A stretch of 64,000 nt of DNA from Hyphomicrobiales bacterium (GTDB lineage Bacteria > Pseudomonadota > Alphaproteobacteria > Rhizobiales > JACESI01): contig JACESI010000003.1 of the NCBI GenBank assembly GCA_013911885.1, positions 62,001 to 126,000 on the forward strand. Reading direction: 5' to 3'. The notes beneath the pieces are model-generated. The model was given only the letters and a program-made list of their open reading frames with translations, was not told the origin of the DNA and did no database searches. The first letter of the stretch is position 1; each line of letters begins with the position of its first letter. The translations under genes were made by a program, and so were the position numbers. Shown here piece after piece: positions 46,050-56,400 of this stretch.

Positions 46050-47792
46050 ATGACGTCATCGCCCCGGCACGGCCCCGGTCTTCCGCAACCACACGCACAG
46101 AGTGCTGGGGCTGGAGGGACTTCAAGGGCGCTTCTTTTCCTTAGTTTTCACGGCCTCGACCGGCGGCTTTTGATCGTGCTTTTGATGCTTGCTTCGCTCG
46201 TGGCGATGCCGTTTCTTGCGCTCATCGTGCTCTCCTTTGGCGGGTTTGACGCGCGGCTCTGGCTTCATCTTCATCGCACCGTGCTGTGGCCTGCGGTCGG
46301 AACCACCTTGATGCTGATGATGCTCGTCGGTATCGCCGTCACCCTGATCGGCGTCGCGACCGCATGGCTCGTATCGGTATGCCGTTTTCCGGGCAGGAAC
46401 ATTCTCTCCTTCGCGCTGCTTTTACCGCTTGCCCTTCCAACCTATGTCTCGGCCTTCGCCTATATCGAATTTCTTGGGTTTTCCGGCCCATTACAATCGG
46501 CGATCCGCGCGCTCTTCGGTTATCAGAGCGTACGCGATTACTGGTTCCCGGATTATCGCAGCGTGGCGGGGGCGGCGCTGGTGATGAGCCTTGTGCTCTA
46601 TCCTTACGTCTATCTTACGGCCCGCGCGTCGTTCACGATGCAGACGGCTTCTCTGTTTGATGCCGCGCGCACGCTTGGAGCAGGGCCTTGGAAGCTATTC
46701 TTCAAAATTGCACTCCCGCTCGCGCATCCTGCGATCATAGTCGGCCTCGCGCTGGCATTGATGGAAACGGTGAACGACCTCGGCGCGGTGCAGTTCTTTG
46801 GTCTTCGCACCCTCACGACCACGGTCTATGAGGTCTGGCTCAACCGGTCGAGCCTAGCCACCGCTTCGCAGATTGCCTGCCTTTTTCTTGGCTTGGTGGT
46901 GCTTCTCTTATGGTTCGAGCGCCATGCCCGGCGCGCCCAGCGTCTTTACCAGAACAGCGGCAAATCGACTGATTTCGAGCCGATTACCCTGCACGGCGCG
47001 CGTGCGGTTGCGGCCTTTGCCATCTGCGCGCTGCCGGTCGCTTTCGGCTTTCTCGTGCCGGTCGCGGTTCTTAGTGGAAGCGCGCTCAGACATGTTCTTC
47101 TGGATGGTATATCCGATCTTGCAGAACCGATTGTGAACTCGGTGAGCCTTGGGGCAGTCGCGACATTGGTCACCGTCTCTGCCGGCTGCTTCTTTGCTTA
47201 TCTGGTCACCGTCTCACGCTCGACATTGCTTGCGGCGCTCGTCCGTTTTTCAACCCTTGGCTATGCGGTTCCGGGTGCGGTCCTGGCCGTTGGCGTGCTC
47301 TATCCGCTCGCCACTTTCGATAATGCCGTTGATGGCCTCATGCGTGCGACCTTCGGCTGGAAGACGGGACTTATCCTTTCCGGCACGGGTTTTGCGCTTG
47401 TCTATGCCTATTTCATTCGGTTTCTGCCGATGGCCTATGGCTCCTGCGAGACTGGGTTTCAAAGGCTTTCCCCGAATTTCGGCTTTGCCGCGCGCACGCT
47501 CGGTCGCACCCAGTCTGCGGTGCTGCGCGAAATCTATCTGCCGCTCCTTCAGCCTGCGCTGGTCACGGCAGCGATCCTCGTCTTTGTCGATTGCATGAAA
47601 GAGCTTCCGGCGACACTTCTCCTGCGTCCGTTCAATTTCAACACTCTTGCGACCCGCGTTTATGATTCGGCCTCGCTTGAAGTGTTTGAACAGGGCGCTT
47701 TGCCGGCGCTAGCGATTGTCGCGGTCGGTCTCGTTCCTGTGATTTTGCTATCCCGCCAGAACCGGCGAATTCTCCGCCGGCCTGCGCTTTAA
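46050..47792 (+). CDS. FbpB-type iron(III) ABC transporter permease, orphan
   Basis: 580 residues from ATG 46050, with about twelve hydrophobic segments in two repeated halves of the binding-protein-dependent permease domain. The EAA loops are FDAARTLGAGPWKLFFKIALPLAHPAI and GFAARTLGRTQSAVLREIYLPLLQPAL (parts quoted). Two fused permease halves are typical of ferric-iron transporters such as FbpB/SfuB, and other substrates such as thiamine are possible. No solute-binding protein or ATPase is adjacent, so partners must be elsewhere. The frame extends upstream through the 12-bp repeats to GTG 45924, but that segment (LFCALFCA...) looks non-genuine. Confidence 0.87.
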   Translation: MTSSPRHGPGLPQPHAQSAGAGGTSRALLFLSFHGLDRRLLIVLLMLASLVAMPFLALIVLSFGGFDARLWLHLHRTVLWPAVGTTLMLMMLVGIAVTLIGVATAWLVSVCRFPGRNILSFALLLPLALPTYVSAFAYIEFLGFSGPLQSAIRALFGYQSVRDYWFPDYRSVAGAALVMSLVLYPYVYLTARASFTMQTASLFDAARTLGAGPWKLFFKIALPLAHPAIIVGLALALMETVNDLGAVQFFGLRTLTTTVYEVWLNRSSLATASQIACLFLGLVVLLLWFERHARRAQRLYQNSGKSTDFEPITLHGARAVAAFAICALPVAFGFLVPVAVLSGSALRHVLLDGISDLAEPIVNSVSLGAVATLVTVSAGCFFAYLVTVSRSTLLAALVRFSTLGYAVPGAVLAVGVLYPLATFDNAVDGLMRATFGWKTGLILSGTGFALVYAYFIRFLPMAYGSCETGFQRLSPNFGFAARTLGRTQSAVLREIYLPLLQPALVTAAILVFVDCMKELPATLLLRPFNFNTLATRVYDSASLEVFEQGALPALAIVAVGLVPVILLSRQNRRILRRPAL

Positions 47793-47816
47793 ACCCTTCA
47801 ACGCTCTGAAGTCGGG

Positions 47817-48446
47817 CTAGTTGACGAGGGTTGCCTCGGTCTGGGCGCGCACCTCGTCGATTGTCACGTCCGGTGCGAGTTCGACGATTTTCAGCCCGCC
47901 CTCGACCACGTCGAACACCCCGAGATTGGTGATGATGCGATTGACCACGCCCGCGCCGGTAAGCGGCAGGGTGCAGGATTTCAGGAGCTTGCCTTCGCCT
48001 TTCTTGTTGGCATGATCCATCGTGACGACGACCCGCTGCACACCGGCAACAAGATCCATCGCCCCGCCCATGCCCTTGACGAGCTTTCCAGGGATCATCC
48101 AGTTTGCAAGATCGCCTTTCTCGGAGACTTCCATGGCGCCGAGGATCGACAGGTTGATATGTCCGCCCCGGATCATCGCGAAACTATCTGCCGATGAGAA
48201 ATAGCTCGACCGGTCAAGCTCGGTGATGGTCTGCTTGCCTGCATTGATGAGATCTGGGTCGACTTCGTTCTCGGTCGGGAACGGACCCATGCCGAGCATG
48301 CCGTTTTCGGATTGCAGCGTGACGTCGATGCCTTCCGGAATATAGTTTGCAACGAGCGTCGGAATGCCGATGCCGAGATTGACGTAGAAGCCGTCTTCAA
48401 GTTCCTGCGCCGCACGTGCGGCCATCTGATTGCGATCCCATGCCAT
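47817..48446 (-). CDS. scoB: 3-oxoacid CoA-transferase subunit B
   Basis: Transfers CoA from succinyl-CoA to acetoacetate, activating ketone bodies. 209 residues with the catalytic Glu in [14 protein letters not shown] and the conserved [13 protein letters not shown] near the start. Last gene of scoA-scoB, with 27 bp between the two. AGGAGATACAATC precedes its ATG. Could also be a PcaJ-type (3-oxoadipate) enzyme, but no other aromatic-pathway gene is near. Confidence 0.93.
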   Translation of the reverse strand: MAWDRNQMAARAAQELEDGFYVNLGIGIPTLVANYIPEGIDVTLQSENGMLGMGPFPTENEVDPDLINAGKQTITELDRSSYFSSADSFAMIRGGHINLSILGAMEVSEKGDLANWMIPGKLVKGMGGAMDLVAGVQRVVVTMDHANKKGEGKLLKSCTLPLTGAGVVNRIITNLGVFDVVEGGLKIVELAPDVTIDEVRAQTEATLVN

Positions 48447-48473
48447 GATTGTATCTCCTCTTGCGAAGCGTGC

Positions 48474-49169
48474 CTAAGCGGTGCGGACGGTGCGTTGTTC
48501 AATGCGTTTCTCGTGGCGCCCCTCAAAGAGACGCTGCACGAAAATGCCGGGCGTGTCGATCTCATCGGGGGAGAGCTCGCCTGGTTTGACCAGATGTTCG
48601 ACTTCGGCGACCGTCACTTTGCCGCACATGGCCGCCATCGGATTGAAGTTCTGCGCGGTCTTTCGATAGACGAGATTGCCAAAGGGATCGCCCTTCCAGG
48701 CTTTGACGATGGAAAGGTCGGTGCGAATGCCGCGTTCGAGAATATAGGTCTCGCCGTCAAACTCCTTGTGCTCCTTGCCCTCCGCGACGGCAGTGCCGAC
48801 ACCTGTCTTGGTGTAGAAACCGGGGATGCCGGCGCCGCCTGCGCGCATCCGCTCGGCAAGGGTGCCCTGCGGGTTGAACTCGATCTGAAGATCGCCTGCG
48901 AGATATTGCTGCATGAAAAGTTCGTTCTCGCCGACATAAGACGAGATCATCTTGCTGACCTGGCGGTCCTGCAACAGGAGGCCGAGACCGAAATCATCGA
49001 CACCGGCATTGTTGGAAGCGATGGTGAGGCCCTTGGTGCCAGCTTTCTTTATGGCCGCGATCAGATTTTCCGGGATTCCGCAGAGACCGAATCCACCGGC
49101 GGCAATCATCATGTTGTCGAACAGAAGCCCTTCGAGCGCGGCCTCCGCCGAGGCATAAACCTTATTCAT
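48474..49169 (-). CDS. scoA: 3-oxoacid CoA-transferase subunit A
   Basis: 231 residues. The CoA-binding glycine-rich MIAAGGFGLCGIPENLI and GTLAERMRAGGAGIPGFYT are typical of the A subunit, and the C-terminal region EVEHLVKPGELSPDEIDTPGIFV is family-specific. The C-terminal tail RHEKRIEQRTVR is conserved in alphaproteobacterial ScoA. GGGAGCTAGATGA precedes the ATG. In bacteria storing polyhydroxybutyrate this enzyme works in acetoacetate re-use, consistent with the phasin gene in this window. Confidence 0.93.
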   Translation of the reverse strand: MNKVYASAEAALEGLLFDNMMIAAGGFGLCGIPENLIAAIKKAGTKGLTIASNNAGVDDFGLGLLLQDRQVSKMISSYVGENELFMQQYLAGDLQIEFNPQGTLAERMRAGGAGIPGFYTKTGVGTAVAEGKEHKEFDGETYILERGIRTDLSIVKAWKGDPFGNLVYRKTAQNFNPMAAMCGKVTVAEVEHLVKPGELSPDEIDTPGIFVQRLFEGRHEKRIEQRTVRTA

Positions 49170-49470
49170 TCATCTAGCTCCCTTTATAATCCAAAGCCCC
49201 ATGCGCAAGCCAGGCTTCACGGTGGCGAAAAAGCGTTTGTTGTGGTGCAGCATATAGCATAGTAAACAGCGCTTCCCGATCAAATTTCACCGATGCGATT
49301 GAGAGGCTTCGAGGTGGCGAAGATCATGGGTCGAAATTGGTGATGGCGGCCCGACAGGCCGCCCTGTTGCCGTGCACGGATCGACTTTCGGTGTGGATCA
49401 GCCTTTCCCGATCCTGTATTGAGAAGAAGCGTCGTGTTTTGCGACAGCACAAACAGAGGCAAGATCCGAA
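49170..49470. other. Divergent scoA-asmA spacer
   Basis: About 300 bp with promoters for both directions expected. Short frames on both strands (60-88 codons) lack family features. No repeat or hairpin stands out. Confidence 0.45.
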
Positions 49471-51387
49471 TTGTTCAAACGAATTGCCATCGTTTTTTTT
49501 GTTCTGGTGGGGCTTGTCCTCGCCATTCTTGCGGCAAGTTTCTGGCTTGTCCCGAAGGATCGCCTGAATGCTGTCATCGCCAAGCAATTAAGCGATGCCT
49601 TTGGCTATAATGTCGTCCTGTCCGGCAAGCCTTCGGTGAGCCTGTTTCCCTATCTTTCGGTGAATTTCGGGCCATTGAGCGTGGCCGCGGATGAAACGAG
49701 CGCGCAACCACTCATGGAAATCGCCCGCGCCCGCGGGCGGCTCTCCGTTACATCGCTCTGGGAGGGCGACCCGGCACTCCGTGCGATTGAACTCGAGCAG
49801 GCGACGATTACTCTCGACCGTGATGCCGCCGGCAACACCAATTGGACGGCAGCCCGGTTTTTTTCCAAATCCGCTGAAGGCGCGTCCGAGAATGCACAAG
49901 GCAATAGTCCGCAAGCCACATCGCAAAGCGCCAAAGACAGTTTGGCCACCGCACCTCAACTGCGCTTTCCAAAGCGGCTTCGTTCGATCCATCTGATCGA
50001 CAGCAAGCTTATGATTTCCGACGCGGCGCTTGAGGCGGTTCAGGTCATAGACAACATCAACGCCACCATTGTCGGACCGCCCCGCAGCGCCAATTTCACC
50101 CTGAGCGGGTCCTTTGTCTGGCAGGGCGAGAAGGTCGATGCAGTCGCGAGCCTCGAACAGCCGGGCGCGTTTGTGGTCGGCGATATCAGCGCCGGCAGCA
50201 TCAGCATCACGAGCCAACCGGCGAGCGCGGAATTTGCAGGCAAACTCTCCTGGAAGAATGAACTGCGCGGTGATGGATCGCTACAGGCAACCGTTTCATC
50301 CGCCGCGCGCCTGAGCGAATGGATTGGGCTTACCGGCGCCGACATCCTGCCTGCGGGCGAAATCCAGATCCTCGGAGACGGCATTTTCACCCGGCGCAAA
50401 CTCGCCTTCCGGCCGATTTCCGTGCGCAATGGCGATATGAAGGCCGATGGACGGCTCGATCTTGATCTCAGCGGACCCGGTGTCGGTCTGTCGGGAACGC
50501 TTGCCTTCAACTGGTTGGTGTTCGGTGGAGCCGCCGGTGCGGGCATCCCTGCCAATCGAGACGAAGCATCCCGTCCGCAACCCTCGATGATCGAAACAGT
50601 TCTCAAAATGGGCCAGTCCGGCGCGCGGATGGACCTTCGGGTATCAGCGGACAGTGCCCGCATCGCCGGTCAGGAGGTCAAGGGCCTTGCCGCCGGTGTA
50701 ATTCTAACACCCGCCTCATTTCTGGTGAATATCGGCACGGCTCAGCTCAATGAGCCATCCGGCGGCGAGGGGCGACCGCTATCGCAATTGCGTGGCGAAT
50801 TCGCGGTTGATTTTGACGCAGCGGTAAATCGTGCGCGCGCCAATCTCACGCTCAGCAACACATCGCTTGCCGCCCTTGAACGGGTCTTCGCCTTCAACAT
50901 CCCGCTTGAAGGGCGCAGCACGATCTCGTTTCAGAGCACGGCCCAGGGTGACGATATCCTTGGCCTGGAAGAAACCTTGAAAATGTCGATTGCCGCCGAG
51001 ATTGAAGGAGGCTGGCTCGAATCCATCGATCTTTCCAGCTTGCTTGATTCGAGGGAACGGGCAGCGGTTGGCAGACTGAGCGGCGATGCGATGCGAACAC
51101 CTTTCAAAAAGGGCCGCGTTGTCGGGTCGGTCAATGCATCGGGCGTCTTCGCCGTTTCAGAGATGCGCCTTGAGGCCGAAGACGCGGTAATTTCTGCGAG
51201 CGGTCAGGCCGATTTCGCAAATGACCGACTGTCCATACTCGGGACCGTTGCAAAGCCGGTTCCAGTCCCCATTATTGCCGGAAGCGGCGAAGGCACCCCG
51301 GTGGAGCCGGTATACTTCACCCTTGGCGGCGCCTTGTCAAAGCCACGGATTTCCAGCGTCAATGGCGTCCAGGTGCCCGCTAACTGA
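49471..51387 (+). CDS. AsmA-family protein
   Basis: 638 residues. One N-terminal transmembrane helix (IAIVFFVLVGLVLAILAASFWLV) is followed by a long periplasmic beta-rich region typical of the AsmA/TamB-like bridge proteins that move lipids between membranes. AsmA-like segments include SDAFGYNVVLSGKPSVSLFPYLSVNFGPLSV near the N-terminus (part quoted) and a repeated C-terminal half. The start is TTG 49471 (MFKRIAIVFF) after AGAGGCAAGATCCGAA; no closer ATG. Its stop overlaps the convergent regulator gene by 8 bp. Confidence 0.85.
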   Translation: MFKRIAIVFFVLVGLVLAILAASFWLVPKDRLNAVIAKQLSDAFGYNVVLSGKPSVSLFPYLSVNFGPLSVAADETSAQPLMEIARARGRLSVTSLWEGDPALRAIELEQATITLDRDAAGNTNWTAARFFSKSAEGASENAQGNSPQATSQSAKDSLATAPQLRFPKRLRSIHLIDSKLMISDAALEAVQVIDNINATIVGPPRSANFTLSGSFVWQGEKVDAVASLEQPGAFVVGDISAGSISITSQPASAEFAGKLSWKNELRGDGSLQATVSSAARLSEWIGLTGADILPAGEIQILGDGIFTRRKLAFRPISVRNGDMKADGRLDLDLSGPGVGLSGTLAFNWLVFGGAAGAGIPANRDEASRPQPSMIETVLKMGQSGARMDLRVSADSARIAGQEVKGLAAGVILTPASFLVNIGTAQLNEPSGGEGRPLSQLRGEFAVDFDAAVNRARANLTLSNTSLAALERVFAFNIPLEGRSTISFQSTAQGDDILGLEETLKMSIAAEIEGGWLESIDLSSLLDSRERAAVGRLSGDAMRTPFKKGRVVGSVNASGVFAVSEMRLEAEDAVISASGQADFANDRLSILGTVAKPVPVPIIAGSGEGTPVEPVYFTLGGALSKPRISSVNGVQVPAN

Positions 51388-52798
51388 AGTCATAATCTGA
51401 AAAAGAGCGTGCATTCGGGTCCTGCGCACCGGGTCTCATCACGGGCGGGAACGCCCGGTCACGGCAATTGGCAAGCTCGCAGAGGCGGCAGGTGACGCCG
51501 ATAGTTTTCGGGGCGATGCCGAGAAAACCATCGCCATAAGTGATGTCCTTTGCATGGATAAGATCGCAGCCGAGGATCAGCGTGCGTCGGCGAGGTCGGT
51601 CGCCATGCCCGAAAGCGCGGGTCTTCTCCGCATGGGCGATGATCAGCCATTCCGGGCCATCGGGCAAGGCCACACTTTCCACAGCGACCCGGCCATGGTT
51701 GGTGTTGACCCCCGGCGGTATCAGCTTCAGGCAGGGATTTCCCGCGCGTGGCAGGGTGAAGTTCGCACCGGCATTGAAGGTGCAGACATTGCCGACCGGA
51801 TCAAGCTCAATCAGGAAAAACGGCACCCCGGCCCGGCCCGGCTGGTGCAGGCTGGTCATCCGCCGCACCACATCGCGCCAGCGTACCTGAAACCGCCTCG
51901 CCAGAAGCCCGATATCATAGCGTGAGCGTGCGGCGGCAGTGTAAAAGGTGTCATAGGGCATCAGGAGCGCGAGCGCGAAATAATGCGCGCATTCGAGGCG
52001 CAAAAGCCGCTCGGTCTCGCTGTTGTCGAACCCGGCCTCGCGTACGGTCTCCTGAATGAGATCGGCAAAGGCGAGGAGCGCGAACTGCGTCGCCAGCGCG
52101 ACCAGCCGTTCTTCCGGCGTGAGGCGCTCATTCAGGAAAATGCGTTGCGAATGCCGGTCATAGCGGATCGAGTGCTCGCTCATCGTGTGGACAGGCAGAA
52201 CCTTGACGCTGATCTGGCGTTCCATCAGGATGTGGCTCCTGAGACTGGCGAGCATGTCATCGCCGGCTGTCATTGCGCTGTTCAGCGCGGTTGCCGCCTC
52301 ATCGAGCGCCGGGAAATGATAGGCCCGCCCCTGAAGATATTCGCGAACCTCATCGAGGGGCAGACGGCTGCGCGCCACGATATTTGCTTTGGTCTCGTCC
52401 GACATCAGGTGCGACAGGGTGGACAGCTTGTCAGTGCTTTCCTTGTAGGCCCGGTAGAGATGGATGAGACCGGCGACAAGATTGGGCACACTGTCAGCGG
52501 CCTCGACCAGCTCCGAGTCCGAAGCGACTTCGCCAACCAGAAGCGGATCGGAGAAAACCTCCTTGAGAACCTCGGTCGTCTGGCCGCTCTCGTCGCCCTG
52601 AAGCTCCTTCAGGTCAATCTTGTAGGTATTCGAGAGCTTGAGCAGCAATTGCACGGTAAGCGGGCGCTGGTTGCGCTCGATCAGGTTGAGATAGCTTGGT
52701 GAAATGCCGAGTTCTTCGGCCATCGTTGCCTGCGTCAGGGCAAGCTGGGTCCGCACCCGGCGGATACGGGGCCCTGCGAAAATCTTCTGATCAGCCAT
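51380..52798 (-). CDS. ScfR/RamB-type short-chain acyl-CoA-responsive regulator (XRE HTH + M78-like + DUF2083)
   Basis: 472 residues. An XRE helix-turn-helix (about 8-62: RRVRTQLALTQATMAEELGISPSYLNLIERNQR, part quoted) is followed by an ImmA/IrrE-like domain (around 150-290) in which the metallopeptidase HExxH has degraded to RLECAHYF, and a Cys-rich C-terminal DUF2083 domain (CRLCELANCRDRAF). This is the RamB/PrpR family; members bind acyl-CoA or a 4Fe-4S cluster and control glyoxylate/methylcitrate and propionate genes. The family name predicts control of short-chain fatty acid use, fitting mutAB here. AGGGGTGATCA precedes the ATG. Three TTTACAAA boxes stand upstream. Confidence 0.9.
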   Translation of the reverse strand: MADQKIFAGPRIRRVRTQLALTQATMAEELGISPSYLNLIERNQRPLTVQLLLKLSNTYKIDLKELQGDESGQTTEVLKEVFSDPLLVGEVASDSELVEAADSVPNLVAGLIHLYRAYKESTDKLSTLSHLMSDETKANIVARSRLPLDEVREYLQGRAYHFPALDEAATALNSAMTAGDDMLASLRSHILMERQISVKVLPVHTMSEHSIRYDRHSQRIFLNERLTPEERLVALATQFALLAFADLIQETVREAGFDNSETERLLRLECAHYFALALLMPYDTFYTAAARSRYDIGLLARRFQVRWRDVVRRMTSLHQPGRAGVPFFLIELDPVGNVCTFNAGANFTLPRAGNPCLKLIPPGVNTNHGRVAVESVALPDGPEWLIIAHAEKTRAFGHGDRPRRRTLILGCDLIHAKDITYGDGFLGIAPKTIGVTCRLCELANCRDRAFPPVMRPGAQDPNARSFSDYDFS

Positions 52799-52841
52799 TG
52801 ATCACCCCTGAATACGGTTTGGCCTCATAATATAGACAGAA

Positions 52842-52932
52842 TTTACAAAACACCAAGCCGGATATGAAAATTACTTTACAAAAAAACTCCATTAATTCAA
52901 GGATGAATAGACATTCAGTGATTTTTTGTAAA
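52842..52932. promoter_or_regulatory. Three TTTACAAA/TTTGTAAA boxes upstream of the ScfR-type regulator
   Basis: Copies at 52842-52849, 52875-52882 and, inverted, 52925-52932, all between the divergent regulator gene and the 86-residue gene. They differ by one base from the TTTGCAAA operator of RamB/PrpR homologues. Centre distances are 33 and 50 bp, close to three and five helical turns, suggesting co-operative autoregulation. Confidence 0.5.
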
Positions 52933-53040
52933 TATTGTGCGTAAGAGCTTCGGTGAAGAAATCGTCCGTAAGGCTCTGGATCAAAGCCGAACCGTTTTTG
53001 CAACCCGGATATTCAAGCCTCTGCCTGAAAGGACACGACA

Positions 53041-53301
53041 ATGACAACAGTACAGCCAATGGAACAGAATATGAAAGCCAAGGCGCGCGTCAAGGAGCGG
53101 GCGGAAGAGCAGGTTGAACTTCTCGATGACGAGCAGGCCGCAGCCATCCGCATGCTGGCGAACGAAATTCACCGTCTCAACCAGTCGGTCGTTCGCGCGG
53201 TAGAAGCCGGTGTTTCCGTCGAACTCGTCCGCACCGCCCGTCATCACAGCGGCAACGGCCAATGGGGCGATCTCGTGGTTCCGGTCATCAAGCAGGGCTG
53301 A
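53041..53301 (+). CDS. Small conserved hypothetical protein
   Basis: 86 residues: MTTVQPMEQNMKAKARVKERAEEQVELLDDEQAAAIRMLANEIHRLNQSVVRAVEAG (part). Helical, with a charged N-terminus and a short C-terminal segment WGDLVVPVIKQG. No family recognised. GCCTGAAAGGACACGACA provides a fair ribosome-binding site, and a good terminator follows. Divergent from the ScfR-type regulator and close to its boxes, so it may be under its control. Function unknown. Confidence 0.75.
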   Translation: MTTVQPMEQNMKAKARVKERAEEQVELLDDEQAAAIRMLANEIHRLNQSVVRAVEAGVSVELVRTARHHSGNGQWGDLVVPVIKQG

Positions 53302-53327
53302 AGCTGAACCCATGAATCAGCATGAAT

Positions 53328-53366
53328 CAATTAGGGGACGCTTTCCGGGCGCCCCCTAATTGTTTG
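53328..53366 (+). terminator. Strong terminator after the 86-residue gene
   Basis: CAATTAGGGG (53328-53337) pairs perfectly with CCCCTAATTG (53353-53362), and the inner ACGC/GGGCGC adds stability. TTTGG follows. It sits 27 bp after the stop codon and faces the kinase gene, also acting as a boundary for transcription from the opposite side. Confidence 0.85.
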
Positions 53367-53414
53367 GTTAAAAGACGCGGGCCATGTGCCGCCCGGTCCC
53401 CCCGGTACCGTGCA

Positions 53415-56400
53415 TCAGCGGGCAAGCACCCGCTCATTCGGGAAAATCACATGGATGAGCGTGCCGTAATCCACCCGCGAATCGATTGAGAACCGTGCCC
53501 GATTCGCCTCTGCAAGCGCCTTGGTCAGAGGCAGGCCCAGGCCCGTGCCCGGCTTGCGTCCTTCCTGATCTTTCTGGATCTGACGGAAAGGTTGCATCGC
53601 GTAACCGAGGTCCGTTTCGCTCATCCCGATTCCCGTATCGCGCACGCGGATGGCAACTTCGCCATTTTCTTCGAAACTCGTTGATATGATCACCTGACCG
53701 CCCGCCTTGGTGAATTTCACCGCATTGGAGAGAAGATTGAGCGCGATCTGGCGGATCGAGCGGACATCGGCCACCACCGGCGGCAATTGCTCTGAAAGGC
53801 TGGTGCGGATGATGATCCGGTCGCGGTTCGCCTCCGGCTGCATCAGCGCCACCGCTTCCTGGATGACGGTGTTGAGCGCGACTGCCGAGAAAGTGAGGTC
53901 AAGTTTGCCCGCCTCGATCTTGGACAGATCGAGAAGATCGTTCACCAGACTGACCAGATGATTGCCGGAGACATTGATGTCACGGGCATATTCAAGATAG
54001 CGCGGATTGTCGATTGGCCCGAAACGCTGTTCCATCATGACTTCCGAAAAGCCGATGATGGCGTTGAGCGGTGTTCGGATTTCGTGGCTGATCGCAGCAA
54101 GGAAATCCGATTTCTGGGCATTGGCATTTTCGGCGAGGCGGCGGCTCTCGATCAGTTCCTCTTCCGCCCGCTTCCAGTGGGTGATATCGCGCAGGACAAC
54201 GCAATAAACGCCGGCCTGCTTTGCACTCGTATCGCGGTTGGTGACATCATCCAGTCGGCCAATGGTGATGAACAGCGGGATGAGGCCGCCTTGTGCCTCG
54301 CGCCCGATCACTTCACGGCCATCGTTGAGGACGCTTGCGACACCATTGCTGGTCAGGCTATCGAGATAATCGGAAACCGACTTCTGGCTTTCATCGGCAA
54401 AGAGCGTCGAGAAGTGAAGATCGCGCAGTTCCGCCCGGTTGCGACCAAACAATGCTTCGGCGCTTGAATTTGCGTGAATGAGCGTGCCTTTCGCGTCGAT
54501 CACGAGCAGCCCGTCCGAGGCGATATCCATGATGTGGGTGGATTGGCCCAGAAGCGCGCTGACTTTCTGCTCATTGCTGACAATATTGACCGGTTCCGGG
54601 CTTCGCGCGGAAAGCGCCATCAGAAGCGCCTCCTCGCCCTGCCATTGGCCGGATTGCAGGCGAAGGTCAATCGCCATGGTCGAACCGTCCGCCATGCGCG
54701 CCCGCACGGCTTGGGGAATATGCCCGTCCTGCTGATCGGCCTTGATGACGAGATGTTTCAGCATGTCGCGCCCGACAAAGGAGCCGGGGTCGGCCTCGGT
54801 ATCTGCGAGGAAAAGCGTGTTGACCCCACCCGTCGCCCGGAAGGCCGCTTCATCGGAATAGCCGAGGAAATCCAGCGCGGACTGATTGACGAATAGCACC
54901 TGACGGTCGCGTGAGACGATCAGCCCGAGCGGCAGGCGGTTGAGGATACCCTCGCGCAGGGCGAGCAGGTCATCCTCACCGGTCGCGCCTTTGTGGTGTC
55001 CTTCTGGCGTTTCTGGCTGTCGGGCCAATGGCGTTTCAGCGGCTGATATGGCGGATGCGGCGACTTCCTCACCGTCTGTTGCCGCTGTTGCACTTTTGAA
55101 CGAGGTGTCTTGCCCGGCGGCGTTGCGCTCCGGGGTGCCTCCTGCCGCCTTCGCCGATTCTGCGGCAAGGATCGCAGCCGCGCCCGCGCCAAGGCTCTTG
55201 GACAACGTTTTCGCAGGCGCAATGATGGTGCTGGGATCAGGCGGCGTTTCTGTGACAAACAGGTCTGCTGCGCGCTCATCGGGCGTCTTGAAGCGCGGCT
55301 CCTCACCCGATAGGGCGCCCTTCAGGTCCGTTTCGCCCGCTTCGGTATTTTCCGTTCCGGCCAGATCACCTGGTTTCTCGCTGACGGACGCAGGGACAGG
55401 AATTTCAGCAAGCGGTGCGTCGGCCTCGAGTGTCGCGCTAGATTCCGACACTGTGTCCGGCCCCGTGTCTGACACTTTGTCCGGCAATGGGGCTCTGCGC
55501 AGCGACCGCTTGCGGCCCTCGATGATGCTTGCCGCATCGAAATCCATCAGATCGTCGTTGATCTCGATGATTGCGCCGGGTGCCGGAAGGTCAGCGATGC
55601 TGTCCGTCGCGAACGGCGCATCACTCAGCGATGGATCATTGCTCTCGTCAAGGTCGGGCAGAAGCTCCGACGCATCGCCCTCGATCCGGGCGCTCAGGGC
55701 CATGGCAATCTTGCGAAAGGCCTGCTGTTCGGGCTTGCTCAAGGAGGCGAGTTCGTCTTCTTCCGGGAGCGACCGCACGGCAAAGGGGCGTCGGCGGAGC
55801 GGTACGACCTTGTTTTCATTTCCGGGCTTCCGGTGGGTTTCCGCGTCGAACAAATGCTCCGGTTGATCGGTAATGCTTCTGTGCGCAGCCGATCGCTCGC
55901 CCTCCTCTTGCGCATCCATGTCCCAGTCGAGAGTGGATTCGGCGTCTGATTCTGGATCGCCTGATTCTGGTTCGTCAGATTTAGGTTCATCTGGGGCCAC
56001 GGCATTGCTGATTTCCAGCGCATCACCTGACAGCGATGCCGCGCTTTGCGAAGGCTCGGTGAACGGCGTGGTTGCAAGAAAGCGCTCCCAGGCATCTGGA
56101 TCACCTTCTGCCGTGCTCGCTGCCGTGCTCGCGGCAGCAGCAGGCATATCATTCTCTTCGTTTTGAAGGCTCGCCTCTGATGTCTGGATCGAGCCAAAGC
56201 CGCGAAACCCTTCAAAGGCGCGTTCTCCATTGAAGACCGGCATGGCCGTGATCGTCGTCGGAACGCAGAGCCGCGCGTGTGGCGTTGTCTCCTCGCCATC
56301 AATCTCAGACGCAGCGTCGAGCCCTTCTTTGCTGACCGGCCAATGCACGGTCTCCGACCAGATCGCCTGCCGCGCGATCTTGCGGGCAATGAAACCCTCC

